From Stropharia rugosoannulata (taxonomy: Eukaryota > Basidiomycota > Agaricomycetes > Agaricales > Strophariaceae), in the NCBI GenBank assembly GCA_028532985.1, contig JANCIK010000001.1:3162001-3226000 (forward strand): a DNA stretch of 64,000 nt, read 5' to 3'. Under the pieces are notes generated by a model that did not search any database, was not told the origin of the DNA, and saw only the letters and a list, made by a program, of their open reading frames with translations. Both the position numbers and the translations under genes were made by a program. Positions 33,693 through 46,854 of the stretch are shown here, piece after piece (position 1 is the stretch's first letter; every line of letters begins with the position of its first letter).

Positions 33693-34650
33693 TAGGTGTC
33701 GTCTAGCTGAGTCGTTAAATTATGAATATTCAAGAGATGCTGATGGTCTAAGGGGAGAGTGGAGAGGAGTACTAAATGTGCGTGCACAGGGGCCTGTGGT
33801 GGAGAGGAACTTATGAACTGCGCGACAGCGTTATTGATGGGGTATGGCGCCGGCGATGGTTCCAAACTTTCGCCACGTGCCTTTCGAGCCATGTTGTCCG
33901 CTTGCGTATTTTTCCCGTTCTGCGCTTGCCGCTCTTTGCCCTCCCATCCACCAATGGGAACTGTGTTCTCACTGAATCGTATATATTGGAATCTCTGACA
34001 CTTTCTCCGTCGCTCTGCTTTTGTTAAAATGCATGAATAGCAAGTCATTTGTACCCTGTAGTGACCAACACGCTTCAACAACGTGTATCTCAAACCCACC
34101 TCAAACTTAGCATCCATTAAAAGGCTACAACTTGAACACTTGAAACTACGTAGCCTCTGCATGTATATAAGCGCCGCCGCCCTTGTTTCATCCATGTCAC
34201 ATAGATATCTTATAATATTAGGTGCATGGCAATTCGGCCAGATGGAAGTATATTTGGGGTGATCCTCGCGAGTCGCAAAGATGGAATTTCTCTTGTGAGG
34301 TTTATACGCTCATTCTGCAGAAAATCATTCTTACCTCCATGCAGCTCTCTTATGCAAATCACATTTATGTACTCTACTTGCATAAATATCTCCGTCTTGC
34401 ACTGAATATGGTATGTTCTCAGATGTTCTCCCACAGTGGTCATGCTCCTTCCCAGTCCTTCCCCTTACAAATAAAACTTGTACAACGCGGGGTAGATTGT
34501 GGAAAAAGGCCTTCGCGGCCGGCGCATACGGGAGGTCAGCTTGCAAGTCATCATCCGAACTCTGCATATATATGTAATACACTTAAGACGGGTATTCTTT
34601 GACATTCAGATCACATCCAGCCATAGGAGTGTTATAACCAGTACCACTTC
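33693..34650. other. Divergent intergenic region between SEY1 and first AACS gene
   Basis: Holds the promoters of SEY1 (minus) and the first acetoacetyl-CoA synthetase gene (plus). Two minus-strand open frames (33692-34195 and 34331-34582) could be joined by splicing, but neither shows a domain and the codon pattern is weak, so I do not call a gene. TATATAAG occurs near 34164-34171. Confidence 0.35.
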
Positions 34651-37437
34651 ATGGACACGTATTTCGCGAACTCAAAATTGCTATGGACACCCAAGCAGAT
34701 TCAAATGTCTGCCACGGAGGTGCTACGGCGCCAAATCAATCGAAAACATGGTTTGAATTTAAGTGCGTACTGCTTCCCGTCAACCATTCATGAGAATGAC
34801 ACTAATCTACAACGTACAGAGACGTATTATGACCTACACAAGTACTCTGTGGAACACTACACGTTCTGGCTGGACTTGTGGGAGTTCCTTGGAATAGTAT
34901 CTTCTGTTCCACCTAATAAAGTGAGGCCATTGTTGATTTCGTTGAGATAGCTCTGATACTAGTGAACTAGGATCGTATCCTGGAGAAAGGCAAATTGCTA
35001 GAAGAAATACCCAACTGGTTCCCAGACGCTAGGCTTAACTATGCAGAGAATCTTCTTGTGCGAAGGGATGATGCGATCGCAATTACGGAGGCCAATGAGT
35101 CGGGATTCGCCGTCGACGTCACCTTCAGGGAACTCAATGAACGCGTACGCGAAATGGCTGCAGCCCTGCGCGTCAATGGACTGAGAGTTGGAGATCGGGT
35201 CGCTGGTGAACAAAAGCAGTGCACGTCGCTTGAACTCTTCTAACCTTAGCGGCTCATAGCGATTGTGGTCAATGCAACTACCGGTGTCGTCATAGCTCTT
35301 GCTGTCGCGAGTATCGGAGGTATTTTCTCTAGCACAGCGACGGACATGGGGACACAGGTAAATGAACTTCCTCCCTTGTCAATGTTCTGCTTTACCGAAA
35401 CAATATATAGGGAATTTTGGACAGATATCAACAAATACGACCGAAGTTCATATTTGCGGAAACGGAGGTCATGTATGGGGCTAAGAAAATCAATTTGCTG
35501 CCTAAAATCTCTGAAGTTATACGAAACCTGTGGAATGGAGGACTTCAAGGCGCTATTCTCCTTCCTAGTCGAGTTTCTGGAAATGATTTAAGATTACTGG
35601 ACATGTCGAAATGGTAAACCTGCAGCATTGATATTATTCTCTCACTGAAAGTTTTTAGCCTTTCTCTTTCTGACTTTTTGAACACGGGAGATGGCCGACC
35701 ACTTACATTCGAGCAACTCCCATTTGGCCAGCCATTATTCATACTATACAGTTCCGGCACGTCTGGCAAACCAAAATGCATTGTTCACTCTGCTGGCGTG
35801 CGATAAATTCCCCACTCCTCCTATCCCAAAACTGATGATCTCAAAGGGTGTTCTACTCAACAGTAAAAAGGGTATGAGAGTAGGTTATAATATAACCCCT
35901 GATGATGTCTACTTTCAATATACGACAGTACGTATGCAAGCGCTTGCCAAACACTCCGCTTGGTCTCATTATATCGCGACTGCAGACAGGGTGGATGATG
36001 TGGACATTTATTATGACGAGTCTGTCCATTGGAGCACGCCTCATACTTTACGATGGGTCCCCCTTCCACCCGGACATTCAAACATTTTTAAAGTTTGTCA
36101 GCGACCAAGGGTCAGTAACATAACTGCAACGCCAACGAATCTGCTAATATTCTGATATACTCAAAAAGGGTTACAGCTTGGGGCACCAGTCCTAGGTTCC
36201 TTACAGAAATCCAAGGACGTGGGATTAAACCATGTGTGTTTCATAGTTTGTTCTAACTGCAACAGCTTGGTAATTTTGCACACAGTGGATATTGCGAGCT
36301 TCGAAGGCCTCCGCTCTCTTATGGTTACAGGCGCAATATTCACACCTCCAATGTTTGAGTGGGCACAAGATGCGTTTGGCCGTGACGTCCACGTTGCGTC
36401 GGGCTGCGGTGGCACGGATATATGCGCAGGCTGTACGCGTTTGCTTTTGAATTATTGACAACCGGATACTCATTTATGTTCATCAGTCGTGGCGGGCAAC
36501 TGCACACTGCCAGTTTATTCTGGAGGTACTAGCCTGCTTATTCTGTGTCCCCGCTTTACCTGACACATTTGACAGAGATCCAAGTCAAAGATCTCGGGAT
36601 GAAAATTGAAGTATTCGACCCTTCCGGCAACAACATCGAACATACTGGTCAACCGGGAGAACTCGTTTGCAGTCGTCCCCATGTATCATTACCCATAGCA
36701 TTCTGGGGAGATGAGACAGGCCAAAAGCTCAGAGATGCGTACTTCAGCACTTATCCAGGTATGCAATTAATATCCCAGTACTCAAACGAAACATCATCCC
36801 ACTGTTATTACTCCAGGTGTTTGGCGACAGGGCGACTTCATGGTCGTTAATCCAGTAACCAAAGGGATCTTGATATTGGGACGAAGGTCAGAACACGACG
36901 ACTTTCTTTTGCACTACGTGGCTGAATAATCTTCTAAGTGATGGCGTCCTTAATCCTGGTGGAGTCCGTTTTGGCTCCGGAGAGATTTACACTGTCATGG
37001 AGCAGTTTTCAGGACCTATTGATGACTGTCTTTGTGTCGGTCAGAGGCGTCCCCATGATGAAGACGAACGTGTACTTCTGTTTGTCAAGATGCGCGCTGG
37101 CCACAAACTTACACCGGCACTGACGCAAAACATAAAATCTGCCATCAAGAAGGGGCTAAGTGCTAGACATGTACCGACTTATATATTTGACGTGGTCGAT
37201 ATACCTGTGAGTTCCGTTTATTCATTCAACGCTGCCTATACGGCATAGATCTAACACTTTATTATTATTAAATAGTATACGGTGAACGGGAAGAAAATCG
37301 AGATTGCTGTCAAGCAAATCGTCTCAGGATCGAAATTACAGCCGAGCGGAACAGTGGCAAATCCTGAATCACTGCAGCTGTATTACAAATATCAAGAGCT
37401 TGAAGCCGTTATGGCGAACCAGAAGGCAAAGCTTTAG
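34651..37437 (+). CDS. Acetoacetyl-CoA synthetase, tandem copy 1
   Basis: ANL-superfamily acyl-CoA ligase that activates acetoacetate with ATP and CoA in the cytosol, feeding sterol or lipid synthesis. The spliced frame has about 15 exons. Diagnostic stretches are [12 protein letters not shown] and [20 protein letters not shown] at the N-terminus, [18 protein letters not shown], the AMP-binding loop [61 protein letters not shown] (A8-type hinge), and the C-terminal catalytic Lys region [18 protein letters not shown]. These are characteristic of AACS rather than acetyl-CoA synthetase. Early introns: 34763-34819, 34921-34970, 35206-35259, 35358-35410, 35614-35658, 35798-35846, 35928-35985. No stops or frameshifts found. 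Copy 2 follows 523 bp downstream. Confidence 0.9.
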
Positions 37438-37960
37438 TTACGGTTCAAAGAGTAGTTGAATGTTACAATGTACCCTCGCATATATGTATATCGTTTGCAT
37501 AAAGTTGGCTTCGAATTCCTGTCCTTATCAGGGGCCATGGCCGAATTAATACGGCAGACTTTTGCGGCGTGGTTCACCTACTAAGCACGCTGCAGTTCTG
37601 GTGATTGGTCCGTCCCCCTTGTAACCTACCTCTAGACTGAGCGTTAACCATCACTGAAGTTCTCTTGCTAGAATTATCAAATGCAAAACGACTTATGCCT
37701 AATAATGTCCAGTAAGAAGGTGGTAAGCACTACTTCTATAGCCGGAGTTGGGTAAACGTACCTCGCCAGGTCGGCTCTTATGATCCGTTTTTCCCATAGC
37801 TCGAACGGTGGACATTGATATACTATATAATTAGGCACTGTGTAGTGGTCACCTGGTACGCCCCCCTGTCCAATAATAGATAAAAGCTCCTTAACTGTTG
37901 GCAATACATACCTCGAACTGAGCCCCCGTCGAAGTAGTACCCTGCATCTTTCCGCGGTCT
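37438..37960. other. Intergenic between the tandem AACS genes
   Basis: Contains copy 1's terminator and copy 2's promoter. A minus-strand frame of 75 codons (37677-37904) starts MPTVKELLSIIGQGGVPG and reaches a good splice donor after DLAR, so it could be a gene fragment or a relic carried in with the duplication; no partner exon was identified. Confidence 0.35.
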
Positions 37961-40793
37961 ATGGATTATTTTGCCCAATCGAAACGCCTCTGGACACCGT
38001 TAGATACTAGGCGAGATGCATTAGAAGCGCTGCGGCGGCAAATCAATCGAAAACATGGTTTGAATCTGAGTAAGCCCTTACTGCAATCTCTCTGTACGAC
38101 TCATGCTGAGGACTCATCCTATCAGCAAATTATCATGAGCTGCATAAGTACTCCGTTGAGGACTACGTATTCTGGTTAGATTTATGGGAATATCTCGGTA
38201 TCATTAGCTCTGTGCCTCCCCGCAAGGTTCGTATTCACCGACCTCATATGGTACATTGATTGATAATGGTTATAATATACGCCAGGATCGTATTAGTGAG
38301 CCGGGAAAACTACTTGATGAAATTCCAAACTGGTTCCCAGGTGCACGACTTAACTATGCGGAAAACCTCCTTATTCGCAAGGACGACGGGATTGCCCTCA
38401 CCGAGGCCACAGAAACAGGAGTGATCGCAGAGGTCAGCTATAAGCAGCTGAATGCGCGTGTAGCTCAGATGGCGTCAGCTCTGAGGGCGAGCGGACTCAA
38501 GGTCGGAGACAGAGTGGCTGGTCAGTGTTTGCTGTACCTTTGGTTCACGATCACGGTCTTAACAGCGCTATTACAATCACAGCCATTGTAACCAATTGTA
38601 GCATAGCTGTGGTCGCAGCACTTGCTGTTGCGAGTGTAGGAGGAATATTCTCCACTACTGCGCCTGATATGGGGACCCATGTAAGCTTTTCTTTTCAGTA
38701 ACAGTGTAAACTGGAGTTGTGATATTTCGTATGCAAGGGTATTTTGGACCGCTACCGTCAAATACAGCCAAAAATCATATTTGCAGAGACAGAGGTATTC
38801 TATGCTGGGAAGAAGGTCAACCTCCTGCAGAAAATTACGGAGGTTGTCCAAGACTTGATGGACAAAGGGCTGGAAAAAGTTATTTTGCTTCCTAGTCGGA
38901 TAACTGGGGGAGAAATGCGAGTCCTTAATATGCCGAAAAGGTGCGTCAATTGATTCACTCATAAACAAACGCCATCCGTGCTCACACTTTTCATTTTTAG
39001 TCTTGTGTTGTCTGACTTTCTCCGATCAGGTCCCCAGCGTCCACTGGAATTCGAACAACTGCCTTTCGGACAACCGTTGTTCATACTCTACAGCTCAGGG
39101 ACTTCAGGAAAACCCAAATGTATCGTTCATTCAGCTGGGGTATATTGTTTTTCGCCTCTTTGTTGTGAAGATGTCAACTAAACATTGCTCCTCAGGGTGT
39201 GCTCCTAAACACGAAGAAAGGTATACGGCTGGGCTATAACATGTCCTCTGACGACACGTTTTTTCAGTACACCACGGTATACAATGTTTCTAGAATCATT
39301 TATGTAAATTCTAATCGCGCTTGCCTAAGACTGGCTGGATGATGTGGACCTTTATGTTGGCAGGACTCTCTGCGGGTGCTCGCCTAATTCTCTATGACGG
39401 TTCTCCATTCCATCCGGATGTTAGAACTTATTTAAAATTTATCAATGATCAAAGGTAAGTGGTAAGTTTTCCTTCCGAACGCACTAATACTTAATCGGCC
39501 TTTCCAGTGTAACTTCATGGGCAACTAGCCCACGCTTTCTGACTGAGGTCCAAGGCCGTGGTATTAATCCATGTACATGCCACGAATATTCGAAGGAGAG
39601 TTCAGGTACTGAAATGTTGAACAGTGGATATAGGTTCTTTTGAAGCACTTCGAACAATATTTGTCACTGGGGCTATCTTCACGCCTCCCATGTTTGAGTG
39701 GACACAAAATGCGTTTGGGAAGTACAACCATCTTATATCGACCAGTGGTGGCACCGACATATGCGCTGGCTGTAAGTCCTGACCGCTTGAATGACTTTTA
39801 AAATGCTCAGTATTGTTCCCGGCTTTTTAGTTGCTGTTGGGGTCTCTACACTGCCTGTGCATAGCGGAGGTAAATAAATGCATGGATACACCAAGATATA
39901 TATTTGCCGTTAACCTATCAAATTAGAATTGCAGGGGAAGGATTTGGGTATGAAGGTCGAGGTGTTTGACCCGTCTGGCAACAACATCGAGCATACCGGC
40001 CAGCCAGGAGAGCTGGTCTGCACTCGGCCTCATGTCTCTCTCCCAATTGCCTTCTGGGGAGACAAATCCGGACGAAAGCTACGAGAGGCGTACTTCAGCA
40101 CATATCCAGGTAAGCCGGTGCCTTGCTCTTGTCTTTTTGAAGTAGCTTACCCATAAAGGTGTCTGGAGGCAAGGCGACTTCGTCGTTATCAACCCTGTGA
40201 CCAAGGGGCTGATCATACTCGGGCGCAGGTGCGGAGGATATACTGCATGAATACGATTTGGGCACGGTTCTCATCTGGTTACGCTAGTGATGGTGTCCTC
40301 AATCCCAGCGGTGTTAGGTTCGGATCCGGGGAAATATACACGGTTATGGAGCAGTTCTCAGGCCCGGTAGACGATTCCCTGTGCGTGGGTCAGCGAAGGC
40401 CGGAGGACAAGGACGAGCGCGTCATTCTATTTCTCAAGATGCGATCGGGACACAAGTACACGTCTGCACTCGTGAACGACATCAAGGCTGCTATTAGAAA
40501 TAACCTCAGCGCGCGCCACGTTCCTGCGTATATCTTTGAGATATCAGACATACCGGTGAGTAATGTTGTTGTTTCTCTCTCTCTATTAGCGCGAACTTTA
40601 ATTGATGAAACATGACTACCTACAACCCAAGTATACGGTAAACGGGAAGAAGATTGAGATAGCTGTCAAACAGATACTTTCGGGCTCCAATATGCAACCG
40701 AGCGGCACTGTTGCGAATCCCGAGTCACTGAAATTGTACTACAAGTATCGAGACATTGAGTCCGTAGTTGGAGAGCCAAAAGCCAAGCTGTAG
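37961..40793 (+). CDS. Acetoacetyl-CoA synthetase, tandem copy 2
   Basis: Second intact copy, very similar along its whole length to copy 1: [140 protein letters not shown], ending EPKAKL. All 14 introns lie at the same codons and phases as in copy 1, but intron sequences have diverged, so the duplication is not recent and both copies have been kept open. Differences concentrate in the middle (for example [12 protein letters not shown] versus [12 protein letters not shown]). The two copies could differ in acyl substrate, location or expression; that is inference. Confidence 0.9.
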
Positions 40794-42652
40794 ATACAGT
40801 ACCTATGTACTACAGGCTGATTATTAAAGCGAAATCTATCTTAGACTGTGAAACAGCCTCCTGGGGTCATTAGTTGCTACAAGTCACCACGAGTTGAGCT
40901 TGACACAACTTCAGCCTCAAGGCGTTGATCATACTCTTTCGCAAGATCAAATTTGTCGCTACATATACACTGACCAAAGAGAAGCTATGTTGGAGAGCTG
41001 TGAGAAGAACTCACCATCAGCGCATCATTTGCGCCTCCTCACACAGTTCTGTCTGGGTGATTCAATGCGACCATGTTGCAGTGTTGGTGCAATTTCCAAA
41101 TCAGGTTAGGAGTTTCCTTTATTGGTTGATTTATTTATTTATAGAATCCTCCTCGGCACAAGTCGCGATAACACCTGGATAACCGTCTGCGGTACTGACA
41201 TAGCGCAGACAATAAATAGACCAGAGTCCTAATTCACAGCGCATGAGAAGGCGAACGACTTAATGAGTACAGGTTTGAGTACTGTCCAAGTGCCCAAGTA
41301 CCCACGATCGCCGCTTCTTTTGACTCTTTGTTATGTCGGGATATTTTTAGATGGTGCTACAGTGAGCTGAGCTGGGCAAAAGGCGAAAAGGTCAATCACG
41401 ACCATCTTCTTTTTTAAACCTATCAGGTCACCTAGTCTGTATTCTATGATTTATAGGACTGTATGATACCATAAGCTTTAAAGAAGCGTGGACACTTTCG
41501 TGACGACGATAAAATATGTGCTGCTGCATGATGTAAAATTGAACAGCCGTTTGCTCTATGTGCAGAGAAGAGTAAAAGCTTATATATATATATAATGTAT
41601 GTAGCCTATCGATTTGGGAACGAGGCAGAAACGGGGCCAGACCTCATGTTTATGGAGAATCTTTTCATACATAAGTACGTATTTCTATCGACTGGCTGAT
41701 TTTTTGCACATTACGCGACTGATACTTCCTTAGAAAACAAAAGGCCAGTATTAGAGGCCTTCAAAGAGCCCTCAAGGATACTCGATAAGAAAATGAAGAA
41801 ATGGACAGGAAGGCCCCAAGGCTGGGTTTTGACAATGTCACTCATGAGGTTAAGGAGATTCAAATGCGGCAAACCCTGTGAGACAAGGAAGAGAGCCGGT
41901 TTAAAAATTCTTCTATCCGTGTGCGAACCCAGCAAAATAACAATGACCTCAGTAGCAGAATGAATCAATGTACGCGCGGGCCCTGACGGTTGAATATTTA
42001 TCACACCATTAAAAATAAGATGATTAAAAAGCTTTGGACAAGATCAAACACCTCGGACCCACGAGTGGGAGGATTACGTTGGGCTACCACTAATTTCGTG
42101 CGGAGTACTCGTCAAATTGTCTCTGGAGGTCATTTCACTACTGAAACATAAGTATCCTAAAGAGAGTGCAGTACACAGCAGAAATAGATATGCATCATGG
42201 GCTCGCCTCGGAACACAGAAAATGAGCAGTACGGCAGCAAAAGCTCCTTGAAGGGGCGAATGCCAGCGGGGATTACGAGAGGCTGCATATCAATGTACTC
42301 AGGTCCACTACAGCCAAACTATAGCAGAAGCTGTGCAGTGGGCGGCACTGAGAAAGGCCAGTCGGGAAGAAGAACAGGTCGGTCTGCGGGGCAGATAAAG
42401 GGATGGAGAGCTGGTGTGGGGTGCTGCGGGCAGGACGGGAGGGCGCTTGGCGGTTACAAGGGGATGGATAGGTGACTGGAGGTGATTGCCGGGTCCACAT
42501 GGGATTGCACGTGGGGAAACCGCCACGTGGGTGGACGGATTTTGATTGTGTATGTACCGTTATGCCTTGTTCCCCACTGGGAGTCCCACCTCTCCGTAGT
42601 CATTCACACCTTCTTCTCCTCTTTCCCTCTCCTCCCCTCCGCCCCGGTCTAC
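40794..42652. other. Intergenic 1.9 kb, AT-rich
   Basis: No gene supported. A short (TA)n run is at about 41581-41595. A minus-strand frame of 97 codons (41711-42004) reads INIQPSGPARTLIHSATEVI but lacks upstream or downstream exons and is not called. The C/T-rich stretch at 42610-42650 just before the next ATG looks like a strong fungal promoter or 5' UTR. Confidence 0.4.
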
Positions 42653-45600
42653 ATGCACCTCTTCAAGCTCCCCAAATCCATAGTCAGCAGATCCCATGAC
42701 AAACACACAGAGTCGGCCCCCACCTCGTCCCCGTCGTCGTCAGGCTCGCTGAGGCCGCTCGTCTCTCAGCCAACTGTCTCTTCGCAGTATCCGGCCCCGT
42801 ATCAGGACGACGCCGTATCGCTTTCCGACTCCAGCGCAGCAAGCAGCTTCGGAAGGGCATTCCTGGGCAGGAAAACTGGGCATCGCTATGCAGACGAGCA
42901 CAAATCCCACCAGTATGTCGGTTTCCTCCTGCTTCAATTGTCGCTTTATGGATTACTATAGATATGCCGGCCCCGAGCCAACTGGCCTAGCACCACCCCC
43001 TCGGACCTCACCTCGCTCGGTGAAGACGATATACACGAATCATCCCGACATGTACACGCAAAATGATCTTCATACCTTTTCCTTCGGTGCCGCGCCCTCA
43101 GCACAACCGTCTTCTTCCTTCCAGCCTATCGATCCCCTTCTGCGGCCACTAGATGAAGCAGACTCGGACTCCGTCTCCAACATTCCCGATACGACGCCCC
43201 GCCCGTCCGTTGTTGGAGGTGCAGTCCATCGCACTCACCCATCGCACGTATCCCCTTCTCGGCCGCATCCGCCGGAAAGAACAACCAAGGCTGCAAAGAG
43301 ACCGCAGGAGGCTGAATCTGACGCCGCCTCGAATTTTGGCACTTCATCGGCGTCAGCCTCGGTCTCCTCACTTGCTCCTCCGAGGCAAAGCTCCCGCGGT
43401 ACTTCCCACACCAGTGGCCGTTCCACCATAGCTAGTTCCTCCAATGATATGACTTCTGACGAAGAGACAGACGGTCGCCATCCTTTTCCTCCTCCTTTGG
43501 GGAAATCGCGGTCTAACAGTTCAAGGCAGCGTGACAAGGAGTCCTCGCTGTACCTATCCGAGGAGGACTTTGAGAATGATATTGAATACTCCGACCAGGA
43601 CGCCATGAAAGTAAGAAGTACTCAAAAGGATATATTTCATTATACCAATACTGGTCGGGATGAATTCCATGTTGAACAGCATGAGAGGAGGGGCAGTGTC
43701 GCGAGAGATATACCAGGCGTTCAATCTGACAGGCCAAACCACCCTCGGGATATATACGCAAGGCGACCCAGTAGAAGCGTGGAGGAATTGTCTTTTTCAT
43801 TTACCGCCCCATCCAACCCGTCATTTACAGTTCATGATGTCGATGAAAAACCTTTTTCCATTGCTCCTACCTCAGTCCCGGAGAGTGAAGGCGACTGGCG
43901 GGATTTGCGGAAAAGGTCCATTCAGCGTGACAGAGATTCATCATATCCGTCAACCAGCGCGTCGAGTTCTGACATGAAGTCGGAGACCGTTACAGCTGTG
44001 GTGAGCGGGTCATCGGTTACCAATGAGTTCACCTGGATGCAAAACTTCGCGAATGGTATGGTCGCTTTTGATCCTTCCGAGGTGTCTGATTTCGTCGTCG
44101 GAACCGGCCAGGACGGGCGAATGTCTTTAAGTTCGGTGCGCAAAGGGAGCAGCGCCACGTTCCGTCGGCAAAGTACCGTTTCCAGCGTCGATATATTTAA
44201 TAAACGCATGATGGGCTGGAATGGTACAAGATGGAAATCCCGAATTGAACTGTGGGCCTTCACTCGCGAGAAAGAGCGGCCCGAGGGAGAATCTGCTAAC
44301 ATCCATGCCGGCGATGCTAAGGAGCGATCCAGTATCGTTGCCGCGTTATTTTCACAGTCTAGACCTAGTACCAGTACCAGTGCAGATGGTGTGTCATCCG
44401 GTTCGAAGTCTCAAGCAGATGGCAAAGACAAGGACAAAGGAAAGGATAAGAATTCAGGAAAGGATAAGCAGAAGGAGACATGGAAAGGAATGATCTTAGA
44501 TTCAGAGGAAATTTGGGGTAATGGTACCTTAGGCAGGTTCAAGGTTGTCAGAAAAAATACAATTTGTATGTCGCGCGTTACTTGGTCTTATTTCCGTGTA
44601 TCTAATTTCTTTTATCTTAGCAAACGAGCCTGGAAAACCCCCGCAGCAGCGACTCAATGTCACCTTCATGCGCACCCCGTATAACTTCAACTCAACCTAC
44701 CCTCCAGAACAACACCTTGAAGGACCGATTGTCACGATCCATAAACATTCCAAGGCAGCCGCATTCTCTATATCGCGGCACTTTCGCTCGAGGAGCGCAG
44801 GCTATATAGACCCATCAAGCTCGCATCGCACTATCATTTCCTCGTCCAGCCAGCACAGCAAGATCAAAGATGTGAATGATGGTGGAAGGAAGAAGGCGAA
44901 CACCATGATTCTGCTGGCCACCCGGCGCGTGCAGCGAGCGTATACCAGTACAAATACCACCAGGAAATTAGAATCACATGGTCTATTAGATGACAGTGGG
45001 CGTACGAGCCCCAGGGATATCGAGAGGATGAGACGGGAGCACAGTCGAGAAGAGCGGAGGCGCGCCAAAGAAGGCGATAAGGAGAAGAGGAAGGACAAGA
45101 AGGATAAAGGCTCTGCGAAGGGCAAGGAGAAGGAGAAGAAAGTTTCTGAATCATCAAAGAGGCGATCTGGGACCAAGATTGACGGACCGCCGCCTCCAGC
45201 ACGCGACCGATCTCTGCCTGATAGCTCCGAGGGGAGCAGTGCAGGAAGTGTGGGCGTCGGCACTACCAGTGGCGACAGCGACACTCTGGCAATTAAATCG
45301 GTGTCCTCCACGACCTCACCTGAAACCAGCCTTACCGTCGTCTCCCAAGGATCCATCAACTCCTTTGGCTCTGTTGTTTCCGCACCCTCTGTTATGAGTC
45401 AGGAAACTGGGTCGTCAGATCGTACAGTGCAGCGCACTATCCAAAGCCATGTACGCAAGCGCGGTGTGTACGATGTAGATGATGAAGACGACGAAGACGA
45501 CGACAGCCTAGATGAACGCCCCAGACATCCCACGCGCACCCCTCATCGCGAAACGTATGGCGCCCTCCCGCCCGAGGTCTTCGAGAATGTGCAGCAGGAT

Positions 45601-46527
45601 CACCCTTCACATGGGATTTTTGGCTGGGGGAGGTCCAGGGGCGGGGATCGTAACGGGCATCGAATTAACCACTACATCGAGGCGGCTTATAACCCTCCCT
45701 GGCCAACCACCATCCCCCGAGCTAACTCAGAGACCCGTAAGTTTATCGTTGATGATCTAAACACATCCTTCCAGGACGTCGGTCTTCTGCCTGCGACCAG
45801 CGAGAGCTCCAGCCACGGCTCGCACAAGCGCAAGCAGCGCGACCGCCAGCAAGTAAAACACAGCAGCAAGCGCGCGCCCGAACACCATACGGACATTTTT
45901 CAGGAGGTGCCTGAGGATTCCGTCTACATGCTTCTCCCCCTCTGGCCGGGTGAGACTGATCCTGTGTCAGCAAAGACCTTCCCCTATGTGCCGCCCGTTA
46001 TCCCCACCGAGCGGCGGCAGTACCTCATGATTTACTACAAGACCAAAGCGCTAACGGCCGCGGAGACCAGCAAAACGCAGTCGGCAGACAAGAAGCGATC
46101 GCGGGAGTCATCCGGGACTACGAGCGATGAACGTACGGTCTTTCTCACGAGCTTCCACATCTCGGCGCGCATCGTCTCGTACGAGGAGCTGCAGGGCACG
46201 AATGTGCGCATCCCGGACCTTGGCCTTGCCATCTCTGGCCTTATGGAGGAGGCGTACGCAACCATGCCTTCGCTTGCCCTGCAGCGCGACGACTATGTCA
46301 TTGGCATGTGCCATTCGCGTGAGAACGGCGTCGAGTTCGTCCCGGAGGGCTTCGAGAAGCTCGGGCTTGCATCGCATGTACCGTGCCGTGCGTTCCCGGA
46401 GCCTGCAGAGGACGACGACAGCTTGTCGGGCGAGAATGTCTTCTTACTGACGCCTATCGGCCGCGCGGTGATGGAGATGGCCTGGTTGGGGGCCATGGCT
46501 GTCACTAGCTTCAACCCCGGACTCTGA
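42653..46527 (+). CDS. Large low-complexity protein of unknown function with conserved C-terminal region
   Basis: Three exons (42653-42912, 42962-44565, 44621-46527) encode 1256 aa. Most of the N-terminal two thirds is Ser/Pro/charged and disordered. It includes a Lys/Asp block (DGKDKDKGKDKNSGKDKQKE), an Arg/Glu/Lys coiled block around residue 750 and an acidic run VDDEDDEDDD. Ordered-looking segments are NEFTWMQNFANGMVAFDPSE (~residue 345), GRFKVVRKNTI-NEPGKPPQQRLN across the second intron, and a C-terminal ~200 residues: EDSVYMLLPLWPGETDP, RRQYLMIYYKTKALT, TVFLTSFHISARIVSYEELQ, ending AWLGAMAVTSFNPGL. I do not recognise the family. The splice donors CA|GTATGT and TTT|GTATGT are strong. It may be a scaffold or regulator; no function is assigned. 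Confidence 0.75.
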
Positions 46528-46854
46528 ATGCCACCCCGTGAACGTTTTGACGCCTCAAGATCTCATTGTTGTATATGTGCCTCTCAATTATCTGTTCCCT
46601 ATATTGGTCCACGAGGATGCTTGATATCCCGTTTGACATTTGTATCAATAGCATTACCCGTCTGGTTCACATGAGCTATTTCGCCATGTTTAATGTACAT
46701 CTGTCTTCGGTCTCCCGTGTTTATAGTCAATGTATGACAAATGTAGCATACAAGATTGCTTCTGCTTGCCTGCGCTGCGGACAACTGTAACTTGCGTAAT
46801 GACACAAAAATTGTTTAAGGAAATTTAATCTACTTCTACTGCTTTTGCTCCCTT
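46528..46854. other. Convergent intergenic region
   Basis: Shared 3' flank of the 1256-aa protein gene (plus) and the UVDE gene (minus). Nothing else was recognised in it. Confidence 0.4.

Noticed and set aside
33692..34582. Minus-strand gene between SEY1 and the first AACS gene
   Set aside because: Two short frames could be forced together, but neither has domain content or convincing splice signals.
41711..42004. 97-codon minus-strand frame in the AT-rich gap
   Set aside because: No upstream promoter features, splice partners or recognisable family; likely chance.
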